Shown here one piece after another: positions 43,205 through 54,961 of a stretch of DNA of 64,000 bases; within the stretch, counting starts at the first letter, position 1; every line of letters starts with the position of its first letter. The notes below the pieces were generated by a model. That model searched no databases. It was not told the DNA's origin and saw only the letters and a program-made list of their open reading frames with translations. The DNA is from Hydra vulgaris (Eukaryota; Cnidaria; Hydrozoa; Anthoathecata; Hydridae), in the NCBI RefSeq assembly GCF_038396675.1, contig NC_088934.1:9126501-9190500 (forward strand), read 5' to 3'. Both the position numbers and the translations under genes were made by a program.

Positions 43205-45983
43205 CTAAATAAAGCCTTGTTGACAACTCTGGTCAAGATTATATTAACTAAACTAAATAATTAACTAAACTCAATTGGAAATTTTATACCTTAAAGCAAT
43301 TTAGATCAAGCATTTGTAAAACATAGAAATATAGATGTCAATTATTTACTTATTAATTATTTACTGTCGATTATTCATTTACATTAATTTCTTTAATTTT
43401 TTTAGCTTTAATAAAATACTTACAACAAGTAGTATACAGTTGAAAGCAAGTAGCACGTTCCTTAGCAATGGTTTCATTCCCTAAAAAATAATTATTTTAT
43501 TGAAATTCAAAAAAAATTAAGCATCAACATCGTTAGTTTTTTTAATAATCATTATAAAATTTATCAGCTTTTTTTTAATTTATAATCTTTTGTAATCTGG
43601 TGTTTTTTTTAAGTAAAGTTTATACTATTAAAGTATAATTAAAATAAGTTTGAAATAAATATAAATAAAATATAAATAATAAATATAAATAAATAAAAGT
43701 TTGAAAAACTGAACTTTTCTATCGCTGTTGCTTGGCACCAACGGTACCATTGCTTTTATTTAATTTAAAGTCAAGATTGCGATACCTAATTGGTTGTTGT
43801 TGTTTTTTATTAAGAGTGTCTGCCCGAACCAAAACCCTCAATCTATACTTATATGCACCTATTATTCCTATCCTTATATCTGTCAATGTATGTGTACCCC
43901 GCTGCGCTTAAGGCTATATAAGTTGATGGATGAACACTTTAATACACCGATTCAACTAAATTTATTTACTAAACTTTAATAGACAAAATGTATAAAATTT
44001 ATAACTATCAATGTAATTTTTAATAAACAAAAATTATAGTTAATACACATTAGACTATGTATAAAATTAAACAAAGCATAAAAAATTTTTACAAAACTTG
44101 AATTTCTAAATACCAGTTTTGTACCTCTGCCGCCGCTTCCACGTTGCAGAGTGATGCCAGTGTTACGTAAATTTAAAAAATAAATTTATCATACTAAGTC
44201 GCCGCACAGTGACTAAGAAAGGTAAAAAAATAGTCAAAATCTAAAATTTGAAAAATCACTTTTTATTATAAAAAAAAAACACTCTAAACTATTGAAATGG
44301 CTGTAGTTTACTATAAACTAAATAAAATTGAATCGTTTTTTTTTCTTATCGTGCATAAACACCCCCTAATATGTGCCTAGGTATAAAACAAAAAAAATGA
44401 TGCGAATTTTTCACTTTTTCAACACAGCCAAATTATTATTACAGACAGAAAGTACCAAAGAGGCATAGTTTTAATATTTGTTAAGGTCAATCTTTCTATA
44501 ATGAGCAGCGATCCAAAATAAAATTGATATGTTTTTAAATTTTATTATTTAATTTTTCACAATTATAAGCCATGTAAGTTATTTAATTTGAGCCATTTTT
44601 CTAGCCTAGATTCCCTATATATTTCTAGATTCCCTATATATTTCTATATATATATTCTAGCCTAGACTCCCCATATAGTTTTATGATTGTCAGAAGCTAT
44701 TTAAATAACTTCCTGAATAATTCAGTTGCCCAAACTTCCCCCGTCCTTAATGTCTGTAAACGTCAAGCTATAATTATGCTTATCTTTCTACCATTTTTAG
44801 TTTAACTAAGGTTATAGCACGGAAAAAATAAGAAATTTGAAATAAAAATTGATATAAATAAAATTTAAAATAAAAATTGTTTTTGGAATAATAGATTTAT
44901 GCTGGTTACTTTTTGAGGCACTTTGGCTTAAAAAAAAAAGACATAAAACAAATAAATCTGACTTCACTAACGTGACTGTTTAAGAGGAAAACGTAAAGCA
45001 ATGGTACTGCTGCACGAGCTACGTTTTTCTGTTTTGATTAACTTTTTCATGATGGTTATGAAATTATGAGAAATAAAAACACCACATTGCAAGAAATAAA
45101 GTTTAATTTTTAAAAAGCGTAGAATTGGCTTGTTTTTTTCTTAGGCAAATAAACCATATCGAAATAATCTATGTAAATTAAAATTTACTAAACAATCTAA
45201 ATGTAAATTAAAACACACTTTTTAATGAAAACCAACATTCTTATTAACAAATTTTTTATATATGGCTTAATTGACCAAAATCTATACATTTGTATACATA
45301 TATTTACTTTTTTAAGGAAAGCAATAATGTATACATTTTTACTTTCCTTTAAAAGCTATATTCTTTATATGACAAACCGTAAAGGTTTTTTACTTAATTA
45401 AACTTCTTTTGAATACTATATAGGTAGAAGTAAAGTGGATTAGTAACTTATTAACCACTGGAATAACCACGGATAAGAACCACGCTGAATAACAGTAAGA
45501 AAGACAAGTAAAATACAAGTGAAAAAGTGTTTGTCTTTGTAAGAATCATGATTTTGTTACTCTTAAAGATTATCTGAGATATAGAAAAATCTGAAGAAAA
45601 CATAAGAAAAACATATTCCTGCTTGTTTAGGTTAAGACCTGAGTTTTAAGATCATTTATAATGATCTTATAATTCTAAGATCTAAAAGAAGAGATCTGAG
45701 CTTTTTTGTTCAGAGTTTTTTTTTAATTATAAACAATAAAATTTGTAATATTGGAATCAGATAAAATCAGAATAGAGTTTTAAATCATGGAGCGGTTTTT
45801 TATTTTCCTAAAAAAAGTTATCCTTTTTGATGGCAAGATTATCCTTGAAAGCAAAAACTAGAATTGATACCGACAGAATGTGTTACAGTTCTAGCTTAGA
45901 AAAAATAGAGATTCATATTTCTGACAAAGTAAAAGACCTTGTGTTTGACTAAACATCATTTAACAGATTTCTAGCTTGTGCAC
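43205..45983. other. Long AT-rich spacer
   Basis: No gene seen over 2.8 kb. Local items: CTAGATTCCCTATATATTTC duplicated at about 44609-44645; a possible TATATAAG at 43915; hairpin-like AAGATCATTTATAATGATCTT at 45650-45670. Confidence 0.4.
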
Positions 45984-45991
45984 ATTACATC

Positions 45992-46219
45992 CAGAGGCGT
46001 CCCAGGAAGGAGGGTGTCTAACTGCCCCCTCCTCCCAAGGAATTTTTTTAGTCGGCAAAATTGGATCTGTAATTGGCAGTCGGCAAATCTTAGCCGACGA
46101 GGACCGTTCTTTTTTATAGATCTTAGTCGGCAGAAAATGTTTGTAGGCTTTACTCGGAAAAATTAGATACATCGCCTCCCCCCCCCCCCCTCCTTTAAGA
46201 TCTCTTTGAGATGGCCCTG
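45992..46219. mobile_element. hAT-type MITE, 228 bp, 8-bp target duplication ATTACATC, with C12 tract
   Basis: CAGAGGCGTCCC at the left and CAGGGCCATCTC (reverse complement of the right end) are bracketed by ATTACATC at 45984-45991 and 46220-46227. Near the right end is CGCCTC followed by a 12-base C run. GTCGGCA(A) is repeated internally. The 8-bp duplication and CAG ends indicate hAT mobilisation. The right end resembles sequence at 54221-54273. Confidence 0.88.
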
Positions 46220-46283
46220 ATTACATCACAAAGAAATACATTGTTTACGTTTGTAAGCATTATTCATCAGGTAATATCAATGA

Positions 46284-46579
46284 GGGGCCATCCATAAATT
46301 ACTTACGCACAGAAGAGGGAGGAGGTGTTCCAAGTTGAGGAACTTGTGTACGAGTCCATCGGAGGAAAGGGGGGTGGGGAAAGGGTGGAAGGTCCAAAAA
46401 ATCTATGTACGCAAATACAGAAAATTGACGTGGCAGTACCGAGAGGTAGGGAGGGGGTAAGACCACTAAACGTACGTACGCATGGGATGGGGGGTGTATA
46501 AAAGTATACGATGTGCAACAAGGAGAAGGAGGGGGTCCAAATCTGGAGATTTTTGTTTACGTAATAAATGGATGGCCCC
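46284..46579. mobile_element. MITE with GGGGCCATCCAT termini, TGA target duplication
   Basis: The left terminus GGGGCCATCCATAAATTAC and the reverse complement of the right, GGGGCCATCCATTTATTAC, are flanked by TGA (46281-46283, 46580-46582). The interior is strikingly G-rich (GGAGG, GGGGTGGGG) compared with its surroundings. Related in its termini to the MITE at 23003-23169. Confidence 0.85.
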
Positions 46580-46916
46580 TGATCATAAAATCCGTCTGTT
46601 TAAAAAGTTAAAAGATAACAAAAAAAAGTCGAAAGCAAATAATCTTAAATTTTTGAAGTAAAGATTTACTAAACATTTTTACTGATATCTTCGATTCGGT
46701 TAAGGTTCGATTGAGTTCTGTTTATTAATGACTTTTTTTTATTTAAAATTCAAAATATCAGTTAAAATTCAAAACTATTAACGTTCAAGTTCTTACTTTT
46801 GAACTTCGAACGCAAAAGTTAAATAATTTTGTGTCAAATATAACTTAACAAACTAAACATTTTCATTTATATCTTTGATTCGGTTAATTTTCGATTAAAT
46901 TTTGTTTATTAAAAAT

Positions 46917-48425
46917 GTCAAAAGCGGCGAAAAGAAAAATACATAATACTAAAAGAACTCGAAAACTGAAAATCATCTGTATCTATATCAAAGAAATATG
47001 GCATTCCCAAGCAAGCATCTGGATGGTTTAATGAAAAAATACTATATATTCAGAAGTGGAAAAAAAAAAGAAAGTTCTGCAAAAAAAGTGTGGATGCGAG
47101 TCTCCTTAAATTAGGATAAATTAGGATATAGATAAAGCATGTTATATGTGGCTTTTAAACACCAGACACCAAAATATTTCTGTGTCTGGAACCATTTTCA
47201 AAATCAAAGCTTTGCATTTGCAAAAAGCTTGGTTGTGACAACTGTCGAGCATCCGATGGATAATTAGATAGATTAAAATAAACAATGCCTCATTTAAAAT
47301 AATATCAGGTATTTTATCATTTTACTTTTTCATTTATAATGATAATCGTAGTACTCTCATTTTTATTCCATTGTCCAAAATCAATAGTTTAACAATCCAA
47401 TTTTTTAAATTTGATTTGTTTAAACTCCAATTAAAATGCAGTCGGCTCGTTACCATGCACTTCATGAAACCACGAAAACCAAATAAAGTCCTAAAACCGT
47501 AGCTAGTAAAGTTTATGCTGATTTAGCATAAACTTTATAAAAGTTTATGCTAAATCAGCATAAACTTTTAAAAGCAATATTTTGCTTTTATTATTTTTTA
47601 TAGGTGTAGATTATCAATGAAATGACCGCTTACCTTGAAGGGAAACATTTTGGCCGACATCGTCTAGTTACAACTTGCTTTACATATTCAATGCAGATAA
47701 GTTTGGTTTGTTTTATAAAACACTTCCAAAAAAAGTTTACATTTGCAAAATAAGAAATGTAGTAGAAGTGAGAATCACAAGATACAACTATTTGGAAATG
47801 GATATTATTATTGGGAAATAAAACAAACTCCGCTGTTTCAAAGGAATTAGAAGCACTCGATGCCGTTACCGCGCGCCAAAATAGAACTGGATGGCTTCTG
47901 AACTATTTGAGGAGTGGGTCAGAGAAAACGAAATAAATTTTGCATTCGAAGGTCGTAAAATAGCATTAGTTATTGATATCCGTATCTTGAGAATTATAAA
48001 TCGTTCACACTCTACTTTTTTCCCCAATCACAACTTCATATTTGCAGCCGATGGATCAAGAAGTCATACATTCGTTGAAGTGCAAGTACCGAACTAATTT
48101 AGTTAACAAGATCATAAATGCTATTGATAACAGAAAACAAATGTCTTCAATCTTCATACTTGATGCTATGAAAATGCTTGTTTATTCTTGGTATGAAGTT
48201 TAAGAAACCACTATTATTACCTGCTTCTACGAAACAGGACTTAAGGAAAGATTAGAAATATAAGACAAAGATGATGAATACTTTCCTGCATCAAAAAATT
48301 CAATTGATTAGTTACGTCAGCGTGATGATGATTTTGTTTCGGATGATTTTACTTACGAAAATATGTTTAAAATTGATGACAATGAAGAACGTTTTGGTTA
48401 TGGGAGGAGTGATGGCAGATGAAGA
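46917..48425 (+). pseudogene. pogo/Tigger transposase pseudogene
   Basis: MSKAAKRKIHNTKR opens the region, then a shifted psq/HTH-like block (ELEKLKII, YQRNMAFPSKHLDG). A CENP-B-type block follows (ISVSGTIFKIKALH, 47178-47219). The DDE part has IFNADKFGLFYKTLPKK (first Asp kept, the usual E-T-G lost; 47680-47733) and SELFEEWVRENEINFAFEGR with KIALVID (second Asp; 47891-47970), then a shifted LQPMDQEV-like and KIINAIDNRKQMSSI-like tail to about 48240. Block order is that of pogo-family elements. At least four frame breaks. Segment 47311-47603 has GT..AG ends and may be an intron; it contains a strong palindrome. Confidence 0.85.
47508..47568. repeat. Double palindrome, 29-bp perfect arms
   Basis: Arms 47508-47536 and 47540-47568 are exact complements around ATA. 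Each arm is itself an inverted repeat (AAAGTTTATGCT / AGCATAAACTTT around GATTT), so either one long or two short hairpins can form. Confidence 0.92.
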
Positions 48426-48820
48426 AATCTATATTGAAATAGAGATTTATATATTGATTCAATATATAAATATTTTGTACATATGAATATAGAACTGTAT
48501 AGAACTATATATATAAAACATTTTCAAGGAAGAACATTTATTAAGTTTGGAAATCTCAATAAGTCCAACATAAAGAAAGCTTCGCTTAATTCAGACATAC
48601 GCAAAATTTGTAATTATATATATACCCCTTCAGAGTTCGAGTTAACGGGGTTCTACTATATCTTATGTCGTTCCGTCACTAGTTAGTACACATTTAAAAC
48701 TTTCAAACCTTTAATTGAATTAAAAATGAAATAAATTCCAAACACTTTATTGAGATTTAACATTACACAGGTTTTTTTTATTTTTTATTTTCATTTTTTT
48801 ATTTTAGATGCCCCGAGAAG
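48426..48820. other. AT-rich spacer
   Basis: ATATTGAAATAGAGATTTAT and TATATTGATTCAATATATA symmetric segments near 48432-48472; no gene supported. Confidence 0.35.
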
Positions 48821-48825
48821 TTCTT

Positions 48826-48976
48826 AGGGTATTATACGATGTCTTGTGGACGTCACATATCCGTTGGACGTCCTTAAGACGTCTAGAAACGTTCTGTGCC
48901 GCTGGGTGATGGCGTTGAACCACGGATCTGTAGCTGCTGAGATAAACGCGCTTTTCACTGCGCTACGCCTGCTCAA
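48826..48976 (-). mobile_element. tRNA-derived SINE
   Basis: On the minus strand from about 48974: GAGCAGGCGTAGCGCAGTGA, an RNA polymerase III A box (TAGCGCAGTG), and about 40 bases later a B box (GGTTCAACGCC), as in tRNA-related SINE heads. The body continues into CCCAGCGGCACAGAACGTTT and the ACGTC-rich words CTAGACGTCTTAAGGACGTC. The head resembles that of the SINE at 63620. Limits approximate. Confidence 0.75.
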
Positions 48977-49106
48977 GGTTCCATAATATAGGCGGCTGCT
49001 CAGGTTCTATAATAGAGTATAAAAAGTCTTTGACAGATAAAAAAATTCAAGTTTAAAAAAAGCCGATTTGGCTGCTGTAAACACTTGGTGTTTTGATAAA
49101 TATTAT

Positions 49107-49143
49107 TGATCTACTGTTTGACTAAACGTCAAACAGTAGATCA
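49107..49143. repeat. Hairpin, 16-bp arms
   Basis: TGATCTACTGTTTGAC and its complement surround the loop TAAAC. Confidence 0.85.
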
Positions 49144-50190
49144 TGGTATGCTGCGAGTTAAAGAATATTGTGAAAAATTTAGGTGTAATAGAAAACTGCA
49201 GTCAAGATGCAATTAAACAGGTCTAGGTCTAACTCAAACAAAACTTATTTTATTTTTTATAGTTCTATAAGGGAATCAAAGTGGTATTTTTAAAGTAATT
49301 TCCTGCATGTTTTTTTTGTCAGGAACAAAGTTTATAGTAAAGGGGAGACAACGCACCTTCACCATCTCTATTTTAATGCATACATAAAAAATAGGAAAAT
49401 GAATATAGAATGATTCTACAATTCTACAGGTGCTTTTATTTACTTAAATTAAAGTTGATAAAAAATTAAAAATTGTGTTGCCACAAAATTTTCAACATTT
49501 TTTTAACATCAACCTGTAGCTTGCTTGCAATCTACATGTTAGACAAGATACACAAAATCTAATTTAGACAATAATAAATATTAAAGCAAAAAGTGCAAAA
49601 TGCTGTATATTTAAACCAAAAATACATTTAAAACATGAGGTACGTATGCCACCCCTAAAAGTTAGAACTTTGTTTAAAACCTTAGAGCCCTAATACCATG
49701 CACTTTAAGGAGAAGACCCTCGATCCATGGCAATTCTTTTCAGTAGCATCTCCCTATACCCGTCTCTTGGATTTCAGTTTTACAACTTATTGCAAAAATT
49801 CTTATTCTAATATAGTTAAAAATTTAATTGATGGACTTAAACATATAGTAATCATGCTAAATTACTCGCGGTGCATTGTTTTAAATGGTAACTTTTATGA
49901 CCTGATAAACTTAATAAACTTAACCGTTTATGCTCAGGTCATAAAAACTAAATATAATAAAACAGCAAAGCATTTCCTTTATAAATACTTTTCCGCAGTA
50001 TACCTGTTACAAAAATATTCGTCCTAAAAAACTATAAAAATAACACAAATTTGAAATATAAAAGTTGTTTGTTGATTGCTTTGTTAACGTGATTGCGTTT
50101 TTCCGATTTTACGATGCAATTACGATTAACGTAATTGCTTTGTTAACGCGAGTTTTAACTTAACTTTTTGAATTTCTATTTTTTATTTTC
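49144..50190. other. AT-rich spacer with a 109-residue open frame of unknown meaning
   Basis: The plus-strand frame 49698-50027 is open (MHFKEKTLDPWQFFSVASPY...) but shows no domain. It overlaps a 13-bp-arm hairpin at 49893-49946 (TTTTATGACCTGA). I do not call it a gene. Confidence 0.3.
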
Positions 50191-50194
50191 TCTA

Positions 50195-50475
50195 CACAGC
50201 AAAATCGTAAATCCATCATCCATTTTTAAATAAACTTATTATTTAAAACAAGAATTTTCTTGTTTTAAGATTCAAAGCAAAATCGTAATCCATTGCCCAT
50301 GATTAAGAAATCTATTTCTTTTCTTTTCTTAAAAAAAAAAAAAAGTTTCTTGTTTTAAGAAAAATATTTCTAAACATAATATTATTATTAGTTTTATAAT
50401 TACATCATGATAATATTAATATTATTCTTAACACAAATATTAATATTTCTTAACAAAAATTGCAGCTTTGCTGTG
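50195..50475. mobile_element. MITE with CACAGCAAA termini and TA duplication
   Basis: CACAGCAAA at the left and TTTGCTGTG at the right are flanked by TA (50193-50194, 50476-50477). Inside, AAAACAAGAATTTTCTTGTTTT and TTAAGAAATATTAATATT-type symmetries add fold-back potential. 281 bp, non-coding. Confidence 0.7.
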
Positions 50476-50477
50476 TA

Positions 50478-51395
50478 ATATAGAGGTCTTTAAAATATTT
50501 TGAACTACAAAATAGGATGTCTCGATGGACCATATGTTATAATTTTAGTGATTTAAACAATCACATTAGGAGCTTTAAACTTGTCAAAACTCTAGTTAAT
50601 TTCATTTACGTAATAGTTAATATATTAGTTGAATTTTACCTAGCCTAAATTTTACATAAAATACAGACCGGTTTATGCATCCAAAAGCAATTATTGGATC
50701 TATCAAAATAATGTTGTTTGTATTTTGTGTTTCAAAACTTTTTCAAAACAATAAGTTTCATCATTAGCTCAAGTTTCGAGTTGTTTTAATGATTTTTTTT
50801 GGCAATAAAGTTTATAAATACATATTGAAAATTTCGGAACATATGTTATTGTTTACAATACTTTTTTAAAAATTTTGATAATGATTGCTACGGTGCCCAT
50901 GTTCAGCGTTTAGTTGAATTTAACATAGATTCGTAGACTACTTATAACTTTACTCCCAACGCTAGTAACATTATAACCCCGTCCATAAAATTTTAAATTC
51001 AAAATTTTGTGGGTTCTTAGGTATCTTTTCAAGATATATGCTCGATTAGTCATTTCTTCACCTGAATGGTTATCAAACTTATTAAACTTTGCTTGTCGAC
51101 TTAAATTTCAAATTAACAACGCTAACATGTCGTATTATAAAAGTAAAGAAACACAAATCGTTGACAAAATAAATTTTGTAACCAATATGATTGACTATTT
51201 TTTTCCAATCACTTATAATAGTTTCTTGTGTATGGGATGCTGGTATAATGCTGTGCGTTTTATCCTTTGTGATTAAAGGAGTTTTTCCAGAGCTTTATCC
51301 CTAATTGCCATTGACTTTAAGTGGTTGAAAAAAAGCCAAAACGATTGAAAGTATTCTGTGTAAAATATACTTGCACAACAAGTTGGCAATCATTG
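50478..51395. other. AT-rich spacer, possible degraded 5' part of the next LINE
   Basis: A plus-strand frame at 51007-51276 (LNFACRLKFQINNANMSYYK...) is open and precedes the LINE reverse transcriptase in the same strand, but I could not match it to endonuclease motifs. Confidence 0.3.
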
Positions 51396-51399
51396 TTTA

Positions 51400-52480
51400 A
51401 TGTCCAATAATAATGAGCTCCTTGAAATATTCGTTTTATCAACTAGCCATGTTGGGAAATGGTTTTAGGCTTTTGTTTGTAAATTCATTAATCATAATTC
51501 TTGTTCAATAAAACAAAAAATATTTCCTGATATATTTCAATATGGATTTAAAAAGAATAAATCCACAGAACACGCAATACTTCATTTGACAAGAAGTATT
51601 GCAGATTCATTTGTAAAATCACAATTTACTCTTGGAGTATTTATTGATCTATCAAAAACCTTTGATATGATAGATCATGAGATCCTTATTAAAAAAAGCC
51701 TAAAAATTATGGGACCTGTGGTAATTTTCTAAAGAGCTATTTAAGCAATCGTAAATAGTTTGTGCAAATTGATGTATCCTTTTTTACAAACTTACTAGAT
51801 ATAGCATTTGGTGTCCCCTTAGGGTCTATATTAGAAACACTTATTTTTCTCATTTATATTAACGATTTTTAAATTGGATGTGTTTTTATTTGTATATTTA
51901 TGAGGATTATTAGTGATTATTAGAGTATATTTATGAGGATTAGCAGTCTTGACTAAAGAAATTGATTTTGGAATCATTTTTGCATCTAACCTTAGGTGAC
52001 CTCTCACATATTCAAGCATTTGCCTCTAAACCCCAACTAATTCTTGGTACGCAAAAAAGGACATTCAATTTTATTGCTGAAAATATGGCTCTCAAGTTGT
52101 ATAGAGTGTTTATAAGACCACACCATGAATATGCTGTTTCTGCGTGGGCTTCATATTTAAAAACTGATATAGCTCTGGTTGAATCTGTTTAACGCAAAGC
52201 AACAAAATGGGCTCCCAAATTGAAACATTTTCCGAACAGCGAAAAGAATAAAAAAACAAAATCTGACATCACTTGAATTTCTGCACCTACAAAGTAATCC
52301 AAATTTTCTAGTTATTACATTGTTTTCATATAGTTAATGATATAGATCTACTAGAATTTGTTAATTCCTTGTCTCGTAGTCATCGCCTTAAAATAAGGCG
52401 CGAATTGCCTTCTAAGACATAATCAAATATATAATAGATCAGCAAAATTCTGGAACAAACTACCTGAGCAAATACACTTT
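51400..52480 (+). pseudogene. LINE reverse transcriptase, catalytic segment deleted
   Basis: Blocks: IFPDIFQYGFKKNKSTEHAI, FTLGVFIDLSKTFDMIDHEI (51624-51680), a shifted AFGVPLGSI-like and LIFLIYINDF-like stretch, then directly DFGIIFASNLR, KPQLILGTQKRTFNFIAENM, LKLYRVFIRPHHEYAVSAWA and KTDIALVESV (52095-52191), ending with a shifted RRHRLKIRRELPS-like tail near 52400. The Y/F-A-D-D catalytic box that should lie between is missing, replaced by a short duplicated TATTTATGAGGATTA segment (51895-51942). The order is typical of Jockey/CR1-type pol. Dead copy. Confidence 0.8.
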
Positions 52481-52594
52481 TTTTTTTTTTAATTTTAATT
52501 TCTAAAACAATAAATATTTACAATTTCATGAAATTACATCAACTCAGCTATATAATTGTCGTGTACATTTCAAAAGTGTTATAATTGTTCGTAA

Positions 52595-52691
<97 letters not shown>

Positions 52692-52692
52692 T
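52595..52692. repeat. TA microsatellite, ~100 bp
   Basis: Uninterrupted TA array just beyond the LINE end, followed by a T-rich tract. Confidence 0.97.
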
Positions 52693-52789
52693 TTGTATTT
52701 TTTATTTTATATTTTTTTTTATTTTTAAATTTTATATATTTTTTTTGAATAAGTACATTTCTACTCAGTGGAGTTCATAGAAGAAGTAA

Positions 52790-53860
52790 ATATAGCTTTT
52801 ACAATAGACTCAAACATGAACTTGGTGTTAATATTATTGACATTGGTTGTGGTGCACAAATTGTGCACAATACACTTTAACCTGCCATATATGGTCTACC
52901 AATCAAAATTGAGGCTTTTTTTAGTGCATAGGCTTTGCTTAGTGTATTTTAGGCGTTCTTAATACACAAATATTTTTATGTCTACACAGATTGAGTAACT
53001 GAATTTAAGAAATTCTGCAAACTTGTAGATGTGGAAAATAGAATAATAATTCAGTATAGATGTACTAGATTTCTTTCTCTATTGCCGCAGTTGAAAACAC
53101 CTTGGTTAAATAAGAAGCACTTAAGTCTGTTATTAGAGAAACTAGAGAGAACTCTTGAGAACTGTCTTCTTAATTAGTTACGCTGTCTACGTAATTTCCA
53201 AGAATATTTTTAAAGTAATACAAGTGAGTCTTATTTTGTGCATGGAAAACTAAATAATTAAAAAAAAAAAACTGTGTTAGTTATGAAAAAAAATCAGGCA
53301 AATGCAACAGACACTATTTTAAAACTAAAAAAATTAAAATCTTGTCTCTAGAAAAGGATGAATAGAAATTTTATTTGACAATGAACTGTAGGAGTGCAGT
53401 TATGGCGGTGCTGGGATATTCGCGAGGATTTGACTTGATCACGTACTAAATTGAGAGAATAGTGAACGGTCTCCTGAAGCTATAAACAACATACATGGTT
53501 CAGATGATAAAAAAAAATTAATATTGACAGTCTTTTTAATGAAGTTTTAAGTGTAAAAACTTTTTTTGCATCAAAAACGGAGTTAGTTGAAGATCCAAAT
53601 CGCCTATGTTGACAAATCGGCCTATTATTTAAATTCAATTATTGAAGCATTTGCAAGAGAAATAAATTGATGTACCTAATCTGGTAAAACTTACTGCAAG
53701 GAACATCTGCACCTGTAGAGCATATATTTTCAATAATGAAAAACATTTGGTTAGGTGACAAAGGCCTTTTAAAGGAGTCGGTGTAGACTGTAAAGCAAAT
53801 TAAACTTTAGCTTCACATGCTCACTTTTTGATGAGAAAATTGAAAAAAAGAAAGGAAAGA
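52790..53860 (+). pseudogene. Second hAT transposase pseudogene
   Basis: DIGCGAQIVHNTL (52838-52877) corresponds to the conserved G-C-x-A-H-x-x-x-N block of hAT transposases. PAIYGLPIKIEA, KYFYVYTD, VTEFKKFCKLVDVENRII and CTRFLSLLPQ follow with one stop. The C-terminal dimerisation block GTSAPVEHIFSIMKNIWLGD is at 53705-53765. Several stops and shifts; the central third is unrecognisable. Different from the element at 37573-41710 and much more decayed. Termini not found. Confidence 0.8.
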
Positions 53861-54273
53861 GTGCGTGAATTATAATTGTTATAATAACAGTCAATAGTTT
53901 TTTTTTGTATTTTTTTAAAGACTAAACAAGTAATAAAAAATATTTTGATATTGTTTCCTTGCCCTACACCTCATCAACTCCAGAGTAATGGGGAAACTAG
54001 GCTTTTCTTTTTATTTTAAATGACTTTCCGGGAACCTAATTACAGGTTGCCATAAACACGAAAGGATAAAAAAAAAATATTGTTTTGCACCCCTTCCTTT
54101 TTCCTTTGCCAATTTATCCTGATATTGCTGCCACCCGCTGACCATCCTGGTTTACAACTTCAAAATTATTTTTTATAATTTTTTTTTTTTTAATGTCTTA
54201 GTCGCTAAAATAAAGTTTCTTCGCCTCCCCCCCCCCCTCTCTCTTTCTTTAAGAACTCTTCGGGACGGCCCTG
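53861..54273. mobile_element. Right end of a MITE like the one at 45992 (C11 tract, CGGGACGGCCCTG)
   Basis: From about 54221, CGCCTC plus an 11-base C run, TTTAAGAACTCTTCGGGACG and GGCCCTG parallels 46173-46219. A left end and matching target duplication were not found, so the copy may be truncated. Upstream bases to 53861 are unassigned. Confidence 0.6.
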
Positions 54274-54293
54274 CAAAGATGATAACATATAAA

Positions 54294-54350
54294 GTAAACA
54301 AATAAACTTAAAGCATGTATATTATACATGCTTTAAGTTTATTTGTTTAC
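54294..54350. repeat. Perfect inverted repeat, 28-bp arms, 1-base centre
   Basis: GTAAACAAATAAACTTAAAG plus CATGTATA pairs exactly with 54323-54350. It lies about 20 bases from the MITE end. Confidence 0.95.
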
Positions 54351-54870
54351 CTTATATTATACATTGTCTAATATAAGAAAATTAGAAATTTAATTGACGT
54401 TAAAATTATAATAAACTGTTCAAGTCATTTTTTATAAATTGTTTAATATACTTTTATGTGCATGTTATCTTCAAAATCTGAAGTTATGCTTTGAAATATT
54501 TTAACCATAAAATAAAAAAAAATTTAAAACGATTTGACCATAGAATTGGCAAAAACATAAACAATACACAGAAATTCACGATCCATAAACAATGCACAAA
54601 AATAAACGACAGTTAGAAACAATACACAGCTAATATATGCTATGCACAAAAATACACAACAAAATAAACAATGTACATAAATTAAGTTCATGGTAGCAAA
54701 GCTAAGCTATTTTTACATATTAATGTTTTTTTAACTGTTACTAATGTTATTACTACTTCTTTTAACTTGCTTTTAGCTGCTTGTTTTTTTTTATATTTTT
54801 TTCATTCAATCTTTTTTATTTATGCTTTTTAATATTATCTCTATTTTCAATATATTTATTTTAATCTTTA
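54351..54870. other. AT-rich spacer with ACAATACACA(G/A) words
   Basis: Loosely repeated AACAATACACAGAAAT, AACAATGCACAAAAAT and GCACAAAAATACACAA around 54560-54670 suggest a degenerate tandem repeat. No gene. Confidence 0.4.
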
Positions 54871-54882
54871 TACATATATATA

Positions 54883-54957
<75 letters not shown>
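54871..54957. repeat. TA microsatellite
   Basis: ATACATATATATATATATTA then a pure TA array. Confidence 0.95.

Positions 54958-54961
<4 letters not shown>

Noticed and set aside
42941-43264. Cys/Asn/Ile- or Gln/Leu-rich repeat proteins
   Set aside because: They come from the 9-base GCAACATTT array read in different frames; nothing marks one frame as coding.
49698-50027. 109-residue plus-strand protein
   Set aside because: Open but without domain, splice context or homology I can recognise, and it spans a hairpin; chance open frame in AT-rich DNA is likely.
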